From Lujinxingiaceae bacterium (GTDB taxonomy: Bacteria > Myxococcota_A > Bradymonadia > Bradymonadales > Bradymonadaceae), in contig JACCWM010000007.1 in assembly GCA_013697635.1 (NCBI GenBank), forward strand, positions 1 to 61,917: DNA of 61,917 bases, in the 5' to 3' direction. The notes under the pieces were generated by a model. It saw only the letters and a list, made by a program, of their open reading frames with translations. It was not told where the DNA came from and did no database searches. Position 1 is the first letter of the stretch, and every line of letters starts with the position of its first letter. Shown here in pieces: positions 55,612-61,917 of the stretch. Position numbers and translations under genes: made by a program.

Positions 55612-56906
55612 CGTCGTTCGCCTGCGTCGACGGTCCATTCTTCGACCTCCAGCTCGGTGCCGACGGGCACCCAGGAACGCTCCCAGGGGCTGGAGATGCG
55701 CGTCGTGCGCGCGAGCAGCTCGGCGATGCGTCCGGCGGCGCGAAAGCGCTCGTTGGCGCCGAGCTCGGGGAGCACCCACTCGAGCACCTCGGAGAGCGAG
55801 AGCGCGCCGGCATCGAGCGCGGCCTGCACGCGGTCTTCGAGGCTGACCGGCCCGCGATCGAGCGGGACTTGTTCGAGCGGGCGCTCGTGCTGCTGGCTTT
55901 GGCGCTTGACGATCGCTTGCACCGGCCGCGTCTCGGGCTCGCGCAAGACGCGCAGCCTCGGCCCGCGGGCGTAGACGAGGAAGTAGGGGTTGTCCGGGAA
56001 GACGGCGAGCTGCTCGCGCAGGCGTTGGCTCAGGGCGCGGTCGGGGTCGAGGCGCACGACCGAGCGCAGGTAGCGTTGCACGAACTGGTAGTAGTCGCTC
56101 CAGGCGCCCTGGCGGTTGGCGCTCCAGGCGACCACGCGGTCGATCTGACCCATGACCTTTTGCGCAGCGTCCTCGGCCTCTTCGGCCCCGGCTTGCCCGG
56201 CAAAATCCTCGATCTCCTGGAGCAGCGCCTGCAGGTGCGCCGTATCACGCAGCAGCACGTCGGTGAGCTCCTTGAGCGTCGCGGTCGTCTCCTCGAGCAG
56301 GGCCTCGCAGGCGTCGACCGAGGCAAACCAGTCCTTTTGCAACAGCCCGGCGATCTGCTCGCGCACCGACTCCTGGTGCGCGTCGAGGCCGCGCGCGCGC
56401 CGCTCGATGCCGCCGACCAGATCTCCGACGGCGACTCGCAAGGGCTCGATCACCTCCTCGCGCCACTGGGCGATGGTCTCGGCTCGGCTCGCGCAAAGCC
56501 GAACCTGCGCGAGCTGCGAGAGCAGCGTCTTGGTCAAGACCGTCAGGCTCTCCCGCGTGAGCGCCTCGTCCTCCAGGAAGAACTCCACGATCGCGCTCGC
56601 CAGCCGCGTCAGCGCGTAGTCACCGGCCCGCACCAGCCCTGCCCCATCGACGCGCCCAAGCAGCCGCTGCTCCCGCAAGCGCTGCAAGGCGTGGGTGGCC
56701 CGCTTGCGCGGATTACCCACCGCGCCCTCGGTCAAATCGCAGATCTGCTCGTAGACGTCGAAGAGCACTTCCTCCTCGAACGCCGTCAACCCCAGACGCG
56801 TTCCCCGCTCGCGCAGCGCGATCAGAAAGCACAGCTCCGTGGTCTCCAGCGTAAGCGCCGCGTTGGCCTGAGCCAGAGCGCCGATGAGGCGATGAACGTC
56901 GGTCAT
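55608..56906 (-). CDS. mukF: MukF-like kleisin
   Basis: 432 residues (E. coli MukF 440) from the ATG at 56904-56906, with GGAAG seven bases upstream; the 24-residue longer frame is rejected. N-terminal winged helix (LTLETTELCFLIALRERGTRLGLTAFEEEVLFDVYEQICD, KRATHALQRLREQRLLGRV). The middle segment 183-214 (REQIAGLLQKDWFASVDACEALLEETTATLKEL) parallels the MukF segment KDDIAQLLNKDW..AISSCELLLSETSGTLREL. The C-terminus is a second winged helix that should bind the MukB head. Kleisin that dimerises and recruits MukE. First gene of the operon; 56907-57247 upstream should hold the promoter. Confidence 0.88.
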   Translation of the reverse strand: MTDVHRLIGALAQANAALTLETTELCFLIALRERGTRLGLTAFEEEVLFDVYEQICDLTEGAVGNPRKRATHALQRLREQRLLGRVDGAGLVRAGDYALTRLASAIVEFFLEDEALTRESLTVLTKTLLSQLAQVRLCASRAETIAQWREEVIEPLRVAVGDLVGGIERRARGLDAHQESVREQIAGLLQKDWFASVDACEALLEETTATLKELTDVLLRDTAHLQALLQEIEDFAGQAGAEEAEDAAQKVMGQIDRVVAWSANRQGAWSDYYQFVQRYLRSVVRLDPDRALSQRLREQLAVFPDNPYFLVYARGPRLRVLREPETRPVQAIVKRQSQQHERPLEQVPLDRGPVSLEDRVQAALDAGALSLSEVLEWVLPELGANERFRAAGRIAELLARTTRISSPWERSWVPVGTELEVEEWTVDAGERR

Positions 56907-57000
56907 GGTCGAACTTCCAGGGAGCAAGAGACTGATACGCAGCCGGGGATGGTAGTGCTTTGGAGCGCTTGTGCGCAAGCTGCGAAAAACCGCCCGCGAA

Positions 57001-57062
57001 AAACCGCCCGAGAGACGCGCAAAGTCATTTATTCATGCGCCCGAGAGCTGATCTACGCCGTC
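57001..57062 (+). repeat. 62-bp dispersed repeat, copy 1
   Basis: Begins AAACCGCCCGAGAGA; 56 of 62 bases match 57807-57868 in direct orientation. Just before it (56986-57000) a degenerate copy of its first bases is present. It lies in the 341-bp gap 56907-57247, in which I see no gene. Confidence 0.85.
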
Positions 57063-57247
57063 GGGTATCGCCCGGCCGGCTCGGGCTCGAGCTCGCGCGG
57101 ATCTATTCGGTTGATATGGGGTGAGATGGCTGGGGTGATCGCCGAAAGCTGAAAAAAGTGCACTGCCACCTTTCCCAGACCGGCACCGACGATGATACGC
57201 TGCGGCGAGCTTGTTCCTTACAATGTCCAAACGCCGTGTGGAGACGT

Positions 57248-57772
57248 ATGAAGGCTCGTGCCTGTTTATTGATGATCTTGTTGTTCGCGAGCGCCGATGC
57301 CTTTGCGAGTTCCCCCGAGGAGGCCGCGCCCGATGCGGTCTCCTGGACCGTGCAGGTCGACCCCCTGACCACGGCGCTGGGCTTCGTCCACGTCCAACTC
57401 GAGTACGCCTGGAGCGACAGCATCTCGACCTACGTCGGCCCGCACCTGCGTCTGTATTCCGGCATCTTGCCCGGCGAGAGAGACGAGTTTTTGGGGCTCG
57501 GCGCCGAGTTTGGGCTCCGCTATTTTCTGCTCGGCAAGGCGCCCGAGGGGCTTTGGCTCAGCGCTCGCGCCGTGGGCGCCCACCTCTCGGTCGCAGACGA
57601 GACGGCGTTGGGCGGCTATGCCAGCGGGCTCGTCGGCCACACGTGGATTTTTGCGAGCCGCTGGGTGCTCTCGGGCGGCGCGGGCGTGCAGTACCTCCAC
57701 TATGCGATCGGTGACCTCGGAAGCAAAGGGATTTTCCCGGCGCTACACACGACCTTCGGCGTGGCGTGGTGA
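57248..57772 (+). CDS. Exported small outer-membrane barrel protein
   Basis: 174 residues from ATG 57248, preceded by GGAGA; the longer frame from 57158 would bury the signal peptide. Signal peptide MKARACLLMILLFASADAFA. The mature protein shows regular strands (VSWTVQVDPLTTALGFVHVQLEYAWSDSISTYVGPHLRLYSG, AEFGLRYFLLG, WLSARAVGAHLSV, WVLSGGAGVQYLHYAIGDLG) resembling the DUF3575/OmpA-sized barrels, ending in FGVAW. Lies between two direct 62-bp repeats, which makes mobility or duplication of the segment conceivable. Confidence 0.65.
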   Translation: MKARACLLMILLFASADAFASSPEEAAPDAVSWTVQVDPLTTALGFVHVQLEYAWSDSISTYVGPHLRLYSGILPGERDEFLGLGAEFGLRYFLLGKAPEGLWLSARAVGAHLSVADETALGGYASGLVGHTWIFASRWVLSGGAGVQYLHYAIGDLGSKGIFPALHTTFGVAW

Positions 57773-57806
57773 AGAATCTGCAAAACCGGAATCTGCAAAA
57801 ACCGCA

Positions 57807-57868
57807 AAACCGCCCGAGAGACGCGCAAAGTCGTTTGTTCATGCGCTCGTGAGGTGATCTACCCCGTC
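57807..57868 (+). repeat. 62-bp dispersed repeat, copy 2
   Basis: Direct copy of 57001-57062 (six mismatches), 35 bases after the stop of the barrel gene. Its right end overlaps the end of the fragment at 57859-58158. Confidence 0.85.
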
Positions 57869-58158
57869 ACTTGTCGCTCGACGTCGTCGTACGGAGCCCT
57901 GTTCCAGCGGCCGAGCGGGTGGAGGTAGTGCAGATCGACGTCGGTGCCGAGACCCTGGGTCGGCTCGGGCACGTCGGGCGTGGCCCAAATGAGCTGAATG
58001 TAGATATCGTCGTCGGAGACGGCATGAATGGTGGCGGCGAGGTCGGGTGCCCTGAGGGGCCGACATGCCATCACGGTCTGCTCATCGGTCTTCAATGATC
58101 TGTTGAAGGATGAGGCCAAGGCCCCAGGTGGACGTCGATTGCGCGTTTCACTGAACAC
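57859..58158 (-). pseudogene. Fragment of a large secreted protein (LHYLHPLGRWN type)
   Basis: An open frame of 99 codons without signal peptide. Its second half (DDDIYIQLIWATPDVPEPTQGLGTDVDLHYLHPLGRWNRAPYDD) matches the style of a domain I recognise from large Myxococcota lipoproteins, in which 'VQLxWxTPxDPxxxxxxGxDxDLHFLHP' precedes further sequence. Here it stops soon after and merges with the 62-bp repeat, so it is probably a relic. The family has no function known to me. Confidence 0.4.
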
Positions 58159-58350
58159 ACGAATCTGGTTCTTAGCTTAAGCCCAGCAGTAGGCAGGGAT
58201 GAGCGGAGGACTCGCATGCGGTGGGACCTCCGGGTACCCCAAAAGCGTGTGAGTCGTACCGATGAGTCAGAGCACAGAACAAGACACGATGAAGGCCATG
58301 ATAATCGACCATTTCGGGGGTGTTCTATCAGTTTTTCGTGACCGGGTGTT

Positions 58351-58403
58351 CCAAAACGCTCGTTTTGGCGCCGTTTAGCGCTCTTAAAGCGATGAAGAGC
58401 GCT
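58351..58403. promoter_or_regulatory. Two adjacent inverted repeats in the gap upstream of a lipoprotein gene
   Basis: 58351-58368 is a perfect palindrome CCAAAACGCTCGTTTTGG (8-bp arms). 58377-58385 and 58395-58403 are 9-bp arms AGCGCTCTT/AAGAGCGCT around nine bases. They lie 70-125 bases before the lipoprotein start; operators or a termination signal for the left side are both possible. Otherwise the gap 58159-58475 shows no gene. Confidence 0.4.
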
Positions 58404-58475
58404 GGCACGCATCGTGAATAGCCTATGCGGAGCGCGTGACCTAAATTTCAATGATAATCGATGGACGAGGCAATG

Positions 58476-59168
58476 ATGGCAAGTCGCTGGGTAGTAGGGG
58501 CAATCATGGTGTGCTTCATGGCGTTGGGATGCTCCGAGGAAATCGATGCGGACCGCTCTCAAGATGACGGCGGCTGGGACGTTCTCAAAGATGACGTCGG
58601 CCACGACGCGGTTTCTGAACAAGACATCGGCCCTGGCCAAGACACCGGCTCACCGGACATCGGCTCACCGGACATCGGCTCACCGGACGCCTCCGAGGCC
58701 GACGCCACCGAGCCTTTGTGCGCTCATCCAGAGCCCGACACCCTTTATGTAGGCTCGCCGGAGAGCTGTCTGAGCATTTTCTATACGTGTGAACCGGGAT
58801 GGCAACCCTTCGAAGATCAATGCGGCTGCGGCTGCAAGCGCAATGAGCGCGGCGAGCTGTGCCGGGCCATGGACGCAAAAGCGCAGGGGCTCTGCGAGGC
58901 CGAGATCGGCGTGATCTTCGATGGTACACGCTGCTATATGAGCAGCGGCTGCTCGTGCGAGGGCGCAGACTGCGATCGTCTCTACGAGAGCGTCGAGCAG
59001 TGCGAGAGCGCTACCGGCGACTGCGACTTGAAGTGCGGAGACCCGGATAGCTACGTGTGCGATGTCCACGCCTCCATCGATCCCCAGTGCTGCCCGGACG
59101 GCTCGGTCTACACCATCATCAACTGTGAGCCGCTCTGCGTGGACAAGGCTACTTGCAGCCGAGACTGA
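58476..59168 (+). CDS. Cys-rich lipoprotein with SPDIG repeats
   Basis: 230 residues from the ATG at 58476 (GAGG five bases upstream; alternatives at 58461 and 58473). Lipobox ALGC. An acidic stalk includes three 15-bp repeats (58641-58685) encoding DTGSP/DIGSP/DIGSP. The mature domain has about 20 cysteines in pairs (CLSIFYTCEPGWQPFEDQCGCGCKRN, CYMSSGCSCEGADC, CDLKCGDPDSYVCD, CCPDG), suggesting many disulfides. Similar in architecture to the lipoproteins at 6931 and 31490. Function unknown. Confidence 0.75.
   Translation: MASRWVVGAIMVCFMALGCSEEIDADRSQDDGGWDVLKDDVGHDAVSEQDIGPGQDTGSPDIGSPDIGSPDASEADATEPLCAHPEPDTLYVGSPESCLSIFYTCEPGWQPFEDQCGCGCKRNERGELCRAMDAKAQGLCEAEIGVIFDGTRCYMSSGCSCEGADCDRLYESVEQCESATGDCDLKCGDPDSYVCDVHASIDPQCCPDGSVYTIINCEPLCVDKATCSRD
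58641..58685. repeat. 15-bp tandem repeat, three copies
   Basis: GACAYCGGCTCACCG three times in frame within the stalk of the Cys-rich lipoprotein. Confidence 0.9.
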
Positions 59169-59196
59169 TCGACAGCCTGGAGGGGGGCCAGACGCA

Positions 59197-59868
59197 TTAC
59201 TTCTTGGTCGCGAACCAGATCACATGGCGGCGGCCGCGCGTGCCGCTGGCGTAAATGGACTTCGTCTCAACCCGAAATCCCGTCTTCTCGAGACGGCGCG
59301 AGAAGGTCTTTTCTTCGGACACAGACCACACGGCGAACATGCCGCCGGGCTTGAGCGCGGCGTGGGCCGTGGCCAGGCCCTCGGGTCCGTAGAGCGCGTT
59401 GTTGGACTTCTTGGTCAGCGCCTCGGGGCCGTTGTCGACGTCGAGCAAGATGGCGTCCCAGCGGGCTTTGTGCAGGGCGATGCAGTCGACCACGTCGCCG
59501 TCGTAGATCTCGACGCGCGCGTCGTCCATCGGCCGGCCGGCCGCGTCTCCCAGCGGGCCACGGTTCCATCTGACGACCGCCGGCACGAGCTCGGCCACCA
59601 CGACCTTTGCGTCGGCCTTGAGCGCTTTGAGCGCCGCGGCCAGCGTAAAGCCCAGACCCAGCCCGCCGATCATCACCTGGGCCCCTGTGCGGTTCGCGAT
59701 CGGCGCGCAGCCCACCTCCCCGAGCGCGTCCTCGGACGCATGCCAGCGCGTGCTCATCAGCTCTTGGCCGTTGATGCGGATGACCATGTCGCGGTCGTGG
59801 CGGTGCAGCGTAAGCTGGCCTTGTTGGCCGGGAATTTCGGATTGGTCGAGCAGTTCCCAGGGTTTCAT
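59197..59868 (-). CDS. Spermidine-synthase-like methyltransferase-fold protein
   Basis: 223 residues from the ATG at 59866-59868, overlapping the stop of the upstream gene as ATGA. Rossmann-type core with MIGGLGLGFTLAAALKAL (nucleotide-binding Gly loop), VVVAELVPAVVRWNRGPLG, RVEIYDGDVVDCI, ILLDVDNGPEAL and the C-terminal GGMFAVWSVSEEKTFSRRLEKTGF. This is the spermidine/spermine synthase superfamily arrangement, but shorter than SpeE and without the full DGxxQ-type catalytic set, so it may act on another substrate. Substrate not predicted. Coupled to an orphan of unknown function. Confidence 0.75.
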   Translation of the reverse strand: MKPWELLDQSEIPGQQGQLTLHRHDRDMVIRINGQELMSTRWHASEDALGEVGCAPIANRTGAQVMIGGLGLGFTLAAALKALKADAKVVVAELVPAVVRWNRGPLGDAAGRPMDDARVEIYDGDVVDCIALHKARWDAILLDVDNGPEALTKKSNNALYGPEGLATAHAALKPGGMFAVWSVSEEKTFSRRLEKTGFRVETKSIYASGTRGRRHVIWFATKK

Positions 59869-60401
59869 CTCTTTAGCCTTTCGGGGGAAGTAGAGGGGAC
59901 TATCGCGGCGGCGATGTTGGCCTCTTGGCGGCGCCCGGTCAAGGCGGCTGGCGGCAAAGGGTAGCGGCGCTTGCCGTGAAAGTAGAGCACGGTCGCGCGG
60001 CTGTCGCCGGGCGCGCGCGACCAGATCGCGTTGAGGCGTTCGCCGTCGAAGATCGTCGAGGCGATGTGGCTGAGCATGGCGATCGAGAGGCCGATCGAGA
60101 CGGCCTGGGAGACGCGCCCCAGGGCTGGCGAGGTGGTCTCGAGCAGGTTGACCTCCGGGTTCTGGCTGCCGGTAAAGGGCCACTCTGGGGAGATTTCCCG
60201 ATGGCGTCGATAGCCCCGCAGCAGCGCTTTGCCGAAGTATTCGGCGAAAGCATTTTGCCCGGGGCCGTCGCCTTCAACGTTCCACCAACACACGGAGTAC
60301 AAGACGGTGGCCCCCCTCGGCTTGAAAGTGATCGTTGACACACCAAAACACCGAAAGGTCTGGCCGAGATGGGCCTTGACGGCGCTATTTCCCCGCTTCA
60401 T
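59865..60401 (-). CDS. Unknown protein coupled to the spermidine-synthase-like gene
   Basis: 178 residues. No signal peptide. An N-terminal basic region (MKRGNSAVKAHLGQTFRCFGVSTITFKPRG) leads to a Trp-rich part (YSVCWWNVEGDGPGQNAFAEYFGKALLRGYRRHR) and one moderately hydrophobic stretch (VSQAVSIGLSIAMLSHIASTIF). Not recognised. First gene of a two-gene unit, divergent from cas3 with 127 bases between starts; these must contain promoters for both. Confidence 0.55.
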   Translation of the reverse strand: MKRGNSAVKAHLGQTFRCFGVSTITFKPRGATVLYSVCWWNVEGDGPGQNAFAEYFGKALLRGYRRHREISPEWPFTGSQNPEVNLLETTSPALGRVSQAVSIGLSIAMLSHIASTIFDGERLNAIWSRAPGDSRATVLYFHGKRRYPLPPAALTGRRQEANIAAAIVPSTSPERLKR

Positions 60402-60528
60402 AGTGCCGTCATTGACAATTCACATCTCTACCGCGTCCGGCCACCTTGGTCATGCTCGGGGGAAGATGCTCTGAGCGCGCATTCAGCGGCTGCTGCTTGT
60501 TTGGCGCTACCTCACGAGGACGGGGACG

Positions 60529-61917
60529 ATGAAATACGACGATTTTTTCAACCAGGCCACGGGGCGAGCCCCCTATCCTTATCAACGGATATTGGCTGAG
60601 AATCCCTGGCCCGATCTCGTCGACGTCCCCACCGGCCTTGGCAAGACCGCGGCCATCGGCCTGGCCTGGCTTTACCGTCGATCGATCAGCGAGGCGACCA
60701 CGCCCAGACGCTTGATCTGGTGCCTGCCGATGCGCTCGCTGGTCGAGCAAACCTACGACGAGTTCAACGCCTGGATCGCCGCCTGTGGCGATCACTTCAA
60801 AACGCCGCCCTCGGTCAACATGCTCATGGGCGGCTTCAAAGAGCTCGCCTGGGCCGAACACCCCGAACGCGACGCCGTGGTCATCGGCACACAGGACATG
60901 CTGATCTCGCGCGCGCTCATGCGCGGCTATGGCATGAGCCGCTACGCCTGGCCGATGCACTACGCCTGGTTGCATAACGACTCGCTCTGGGTCTTCGACG
61001 AGACACAACTCATGGGCGTGACTGTGCCCACCAGCGCCCAACTCGCCGGGCTGCGCGACACCCTGGGCACGGCCGCGCCGAGCCACTCGATCTGGATGAG
61101 CGCGACCTTGAGCGACGAACACCTCAAGACCGTCGATCACAAAGCGCCCAACGCCGGCTGGCAGGTCCAACGCCTCTCCGATCTCGACCACAACGAAGAG
61201 CCCGTAAAAGCACGCGTGCACGCGCAAAAAGAGCTGTCGCGCTGCGAAGTCGCGCTTGATCGCGAGGCCGTCAAAAAAGGCAGCGGGCTCGACGCGCTCG
61301 CCGACGCCATCATCGGCTGTCATCGCGATGACAGCCTGACCCTGGTCGTCGTCAATCGCGTCGTTCGCGCGCAGGCCCTCTTTAGCCGGCTTCAAGAGCG
61401 CGCGGGTACGATCCCAGTGGCCCTGCTGCATTCTCGCTTTCGATCAGCTGACCGCCGCGAACACTTCGCGATGCTCCAACAAAACGGCAATCGCATCATC
61501 GTCGCAACCCAGGTCGTCGAGGCCGGCATCGACGTCTCGGCGCGCACGCTCTTCACAGAGCTCGCGCCCTGGCCATCGCTGGTGCAGCGCTTCGGCCGCT
61601 GTAACCGCAACGGCGAGTTTGATGACGCCCGCGCGATCTGGATCGACCTCGAGGCCAATGACGACAAAGACGGCGATGTGCTCTTGCCCTACACGCTCGA
61701 AGAGCTCGAACACGCCCGCAGCGTGCTGAACACGCTCACCGACGTCGGCCCGGCCAGCGTGCGCGACGTCGCCTGGGAGCCGCCCGTGGCCGACTGGCCC
61801 GTCTTGCGCCGGCGCGACTTGCTCGAGCTCTTCGACACCACGCCCGACCTCTCGGGAAACGATCTCGACATCTCGCGCTACATTCGCGACAGCGACAACA
61901 CCGACGTGGCCTTTTAC
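60529..61917 (+). CDS. cas3: CRISPR-associated helicase Cas3, type I-G (I-U) kind, 3' end outside window
   Basis: 463 codons open to the last base; the C-terminus is beyond the window. GAGGA lies eight bases before the ATG. The N-terminus (FFNQATGRAPYPYQRILAENP) and Walker A VPTGLGKT (34-40) are typical of Cas3 in type I-G systems. Other SF2 motifs are LIWCLPMRSLVEQTYDEF, IGTQDMLISRALMRGYG, the DETQ box at 157-160, SATLSDEHL, ATQVVEAGIDVSARTLFTELAP (from 326) and QRFGRCNRNG (353-362). No HD nuclease domain precedes the helicase; in type I-G it is expected at the C-terminus, off-window. Cas3 unwinds and degrades target DNA for Cascade. No other cas gene or repeat array is within view. Confidence 0.9.
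   Translation, partial: MKYDDFFNQATGRAPYPYQRILAENPWPDLVDVPTGLGKTAAIGLAWLYRRSISEATTPRRLIWCLPMRSLVEQTYDEFNAWIAACGDHFKTPPSVNMLMGGFKELAWAEHPERDAVVIGTQDMLISRALMRGYGMSRYAWPMHYAWLHNDSLWVFDETQLMGVTVPTSAQLAGLRDTLGTAAPSHSIWMSATLSDEHLKTVDHKAPNAGWQVQRLSDLDHNEEPVKARVHAQKELSRCEVALDREAVKKGSGLDALADAIIGCHRDDSLTLVVVNRVVRAQALFSRLQERAGTIPVALLHSRFRSADRREHFAMLQQNGNRIIVATQVVEAGIDVSARTLFTELAPWPSLVQRFGRCNRNGEFDDARAIWIDLEANDDKDGDVLLPYTLEELEHARSVLNTLTDVGPASVRDVAWEPPVADWPVLRRRDLLELFDTTPDLSGNDLDISRYIRDSDNTDVAFY

Noticed and set aside
47321-56906. Calling the operon an ordinary Wadjet type I (JetA-DUF3375, JetB-DUF4194, JetC)
   Set aside because: Sequence and lengths match MukF, MukE and MukB better by eye; only the last gene is JetD-like. 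I keep the relation to Wadjet as functional inference.
58092-58640. 182-codon minus-strand frame near 58.4 kb
   Set aside because: Crosses the start of the lipoprotein gene, has no motif or export signal and covers inverted repeats.

Overview
The window reads as chromosomal DNA of a high-GC, Gram-negative bacterium of the Myxococcota/Bradymonadia type. This is inferred from the many secreted lipoproteins with Asp/Ala/Pro-rich stalks, a Cys-rich 'NGDETDVDCGG' repeat protein with RCC1-like repeats, numerous outer-membrane barrels, and single-copy housekeeping genes. No rRNA, tRNA, CRISPR array or recognisable transposase was seen.

Layout. 1-11 kb: a secreted M23 peptidase cut by the window edge, mutH, a small membrane protein, a TPR/membrane protein, deoB and a series of large surface lipoproteins (TIGR03790, Cys-rich, DUF4838-PKD). 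11-16 kb: asnS, a repeat-rich gap, an outer-membrane protein, a single-domain response regulator, a PEGA protein and a lipoprotein. 16-24.5 kb: a type IV pilus minor-pilin operon in the order fimU-pilV-pilW-pilX-pilY1. 24.7-31.5 kb: a frameshifted outer-membrane barrel gene coupled to a seven-heme c-type cytochrome lipoprotein, an amidohydrolase, astA and small secreted proteins. 31.5-37 kb: an RCC1/Cys-repeat lipoprotein and the operon FHA-PATAN protein/dnaB/HAD phosphatase. 37-43.9 kb: membrane and barrel proteins, a HisC-type aminotransferase, an M16 peptidase and a deacetylase-like orphan.

44-57 kb is an accessory, defence-type island. It holds a PLD-SF2 helicase gene bracketed by 70-bp inverted repeats, followed by an operon mukF-mukE-[three-gene insert]-mukB-jetD. 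The three SMC-complex subunits resemble gammaproteobacterial MukF, MukE and MukB in length and sequence, but the operon ends in a JetD/MksG-type Toprim nuclease, as in Wadjet/MksBEFG plasmid-defence systems. A lower-GC cassette of three unknown genes sits exactly at the mukE/mukB junction, bounded by a 19-bp direct repeat that contains the mukB start region. A short repeat recurs in inverted orientation at both ends of the island.

57-61.9 kb: a barrel protein between two 62-bp repeats, a gene fragment, a Cys-rich lipoprotein, a spermidine-synthase-like protein coupled to an orphan, and at the right edge the first 463 codons of a Cas3 helicase of the type I-G (former I-U) kind, suggesting that a CRISPR-Cas locus continues beyond the window. 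Co-occurrence of MutH and MukBEF homologues, normally hallmarks of Dam-bearing Gammaproteobacteria, is the most unexpected genomic signature apart from the hybrid condensin locus.
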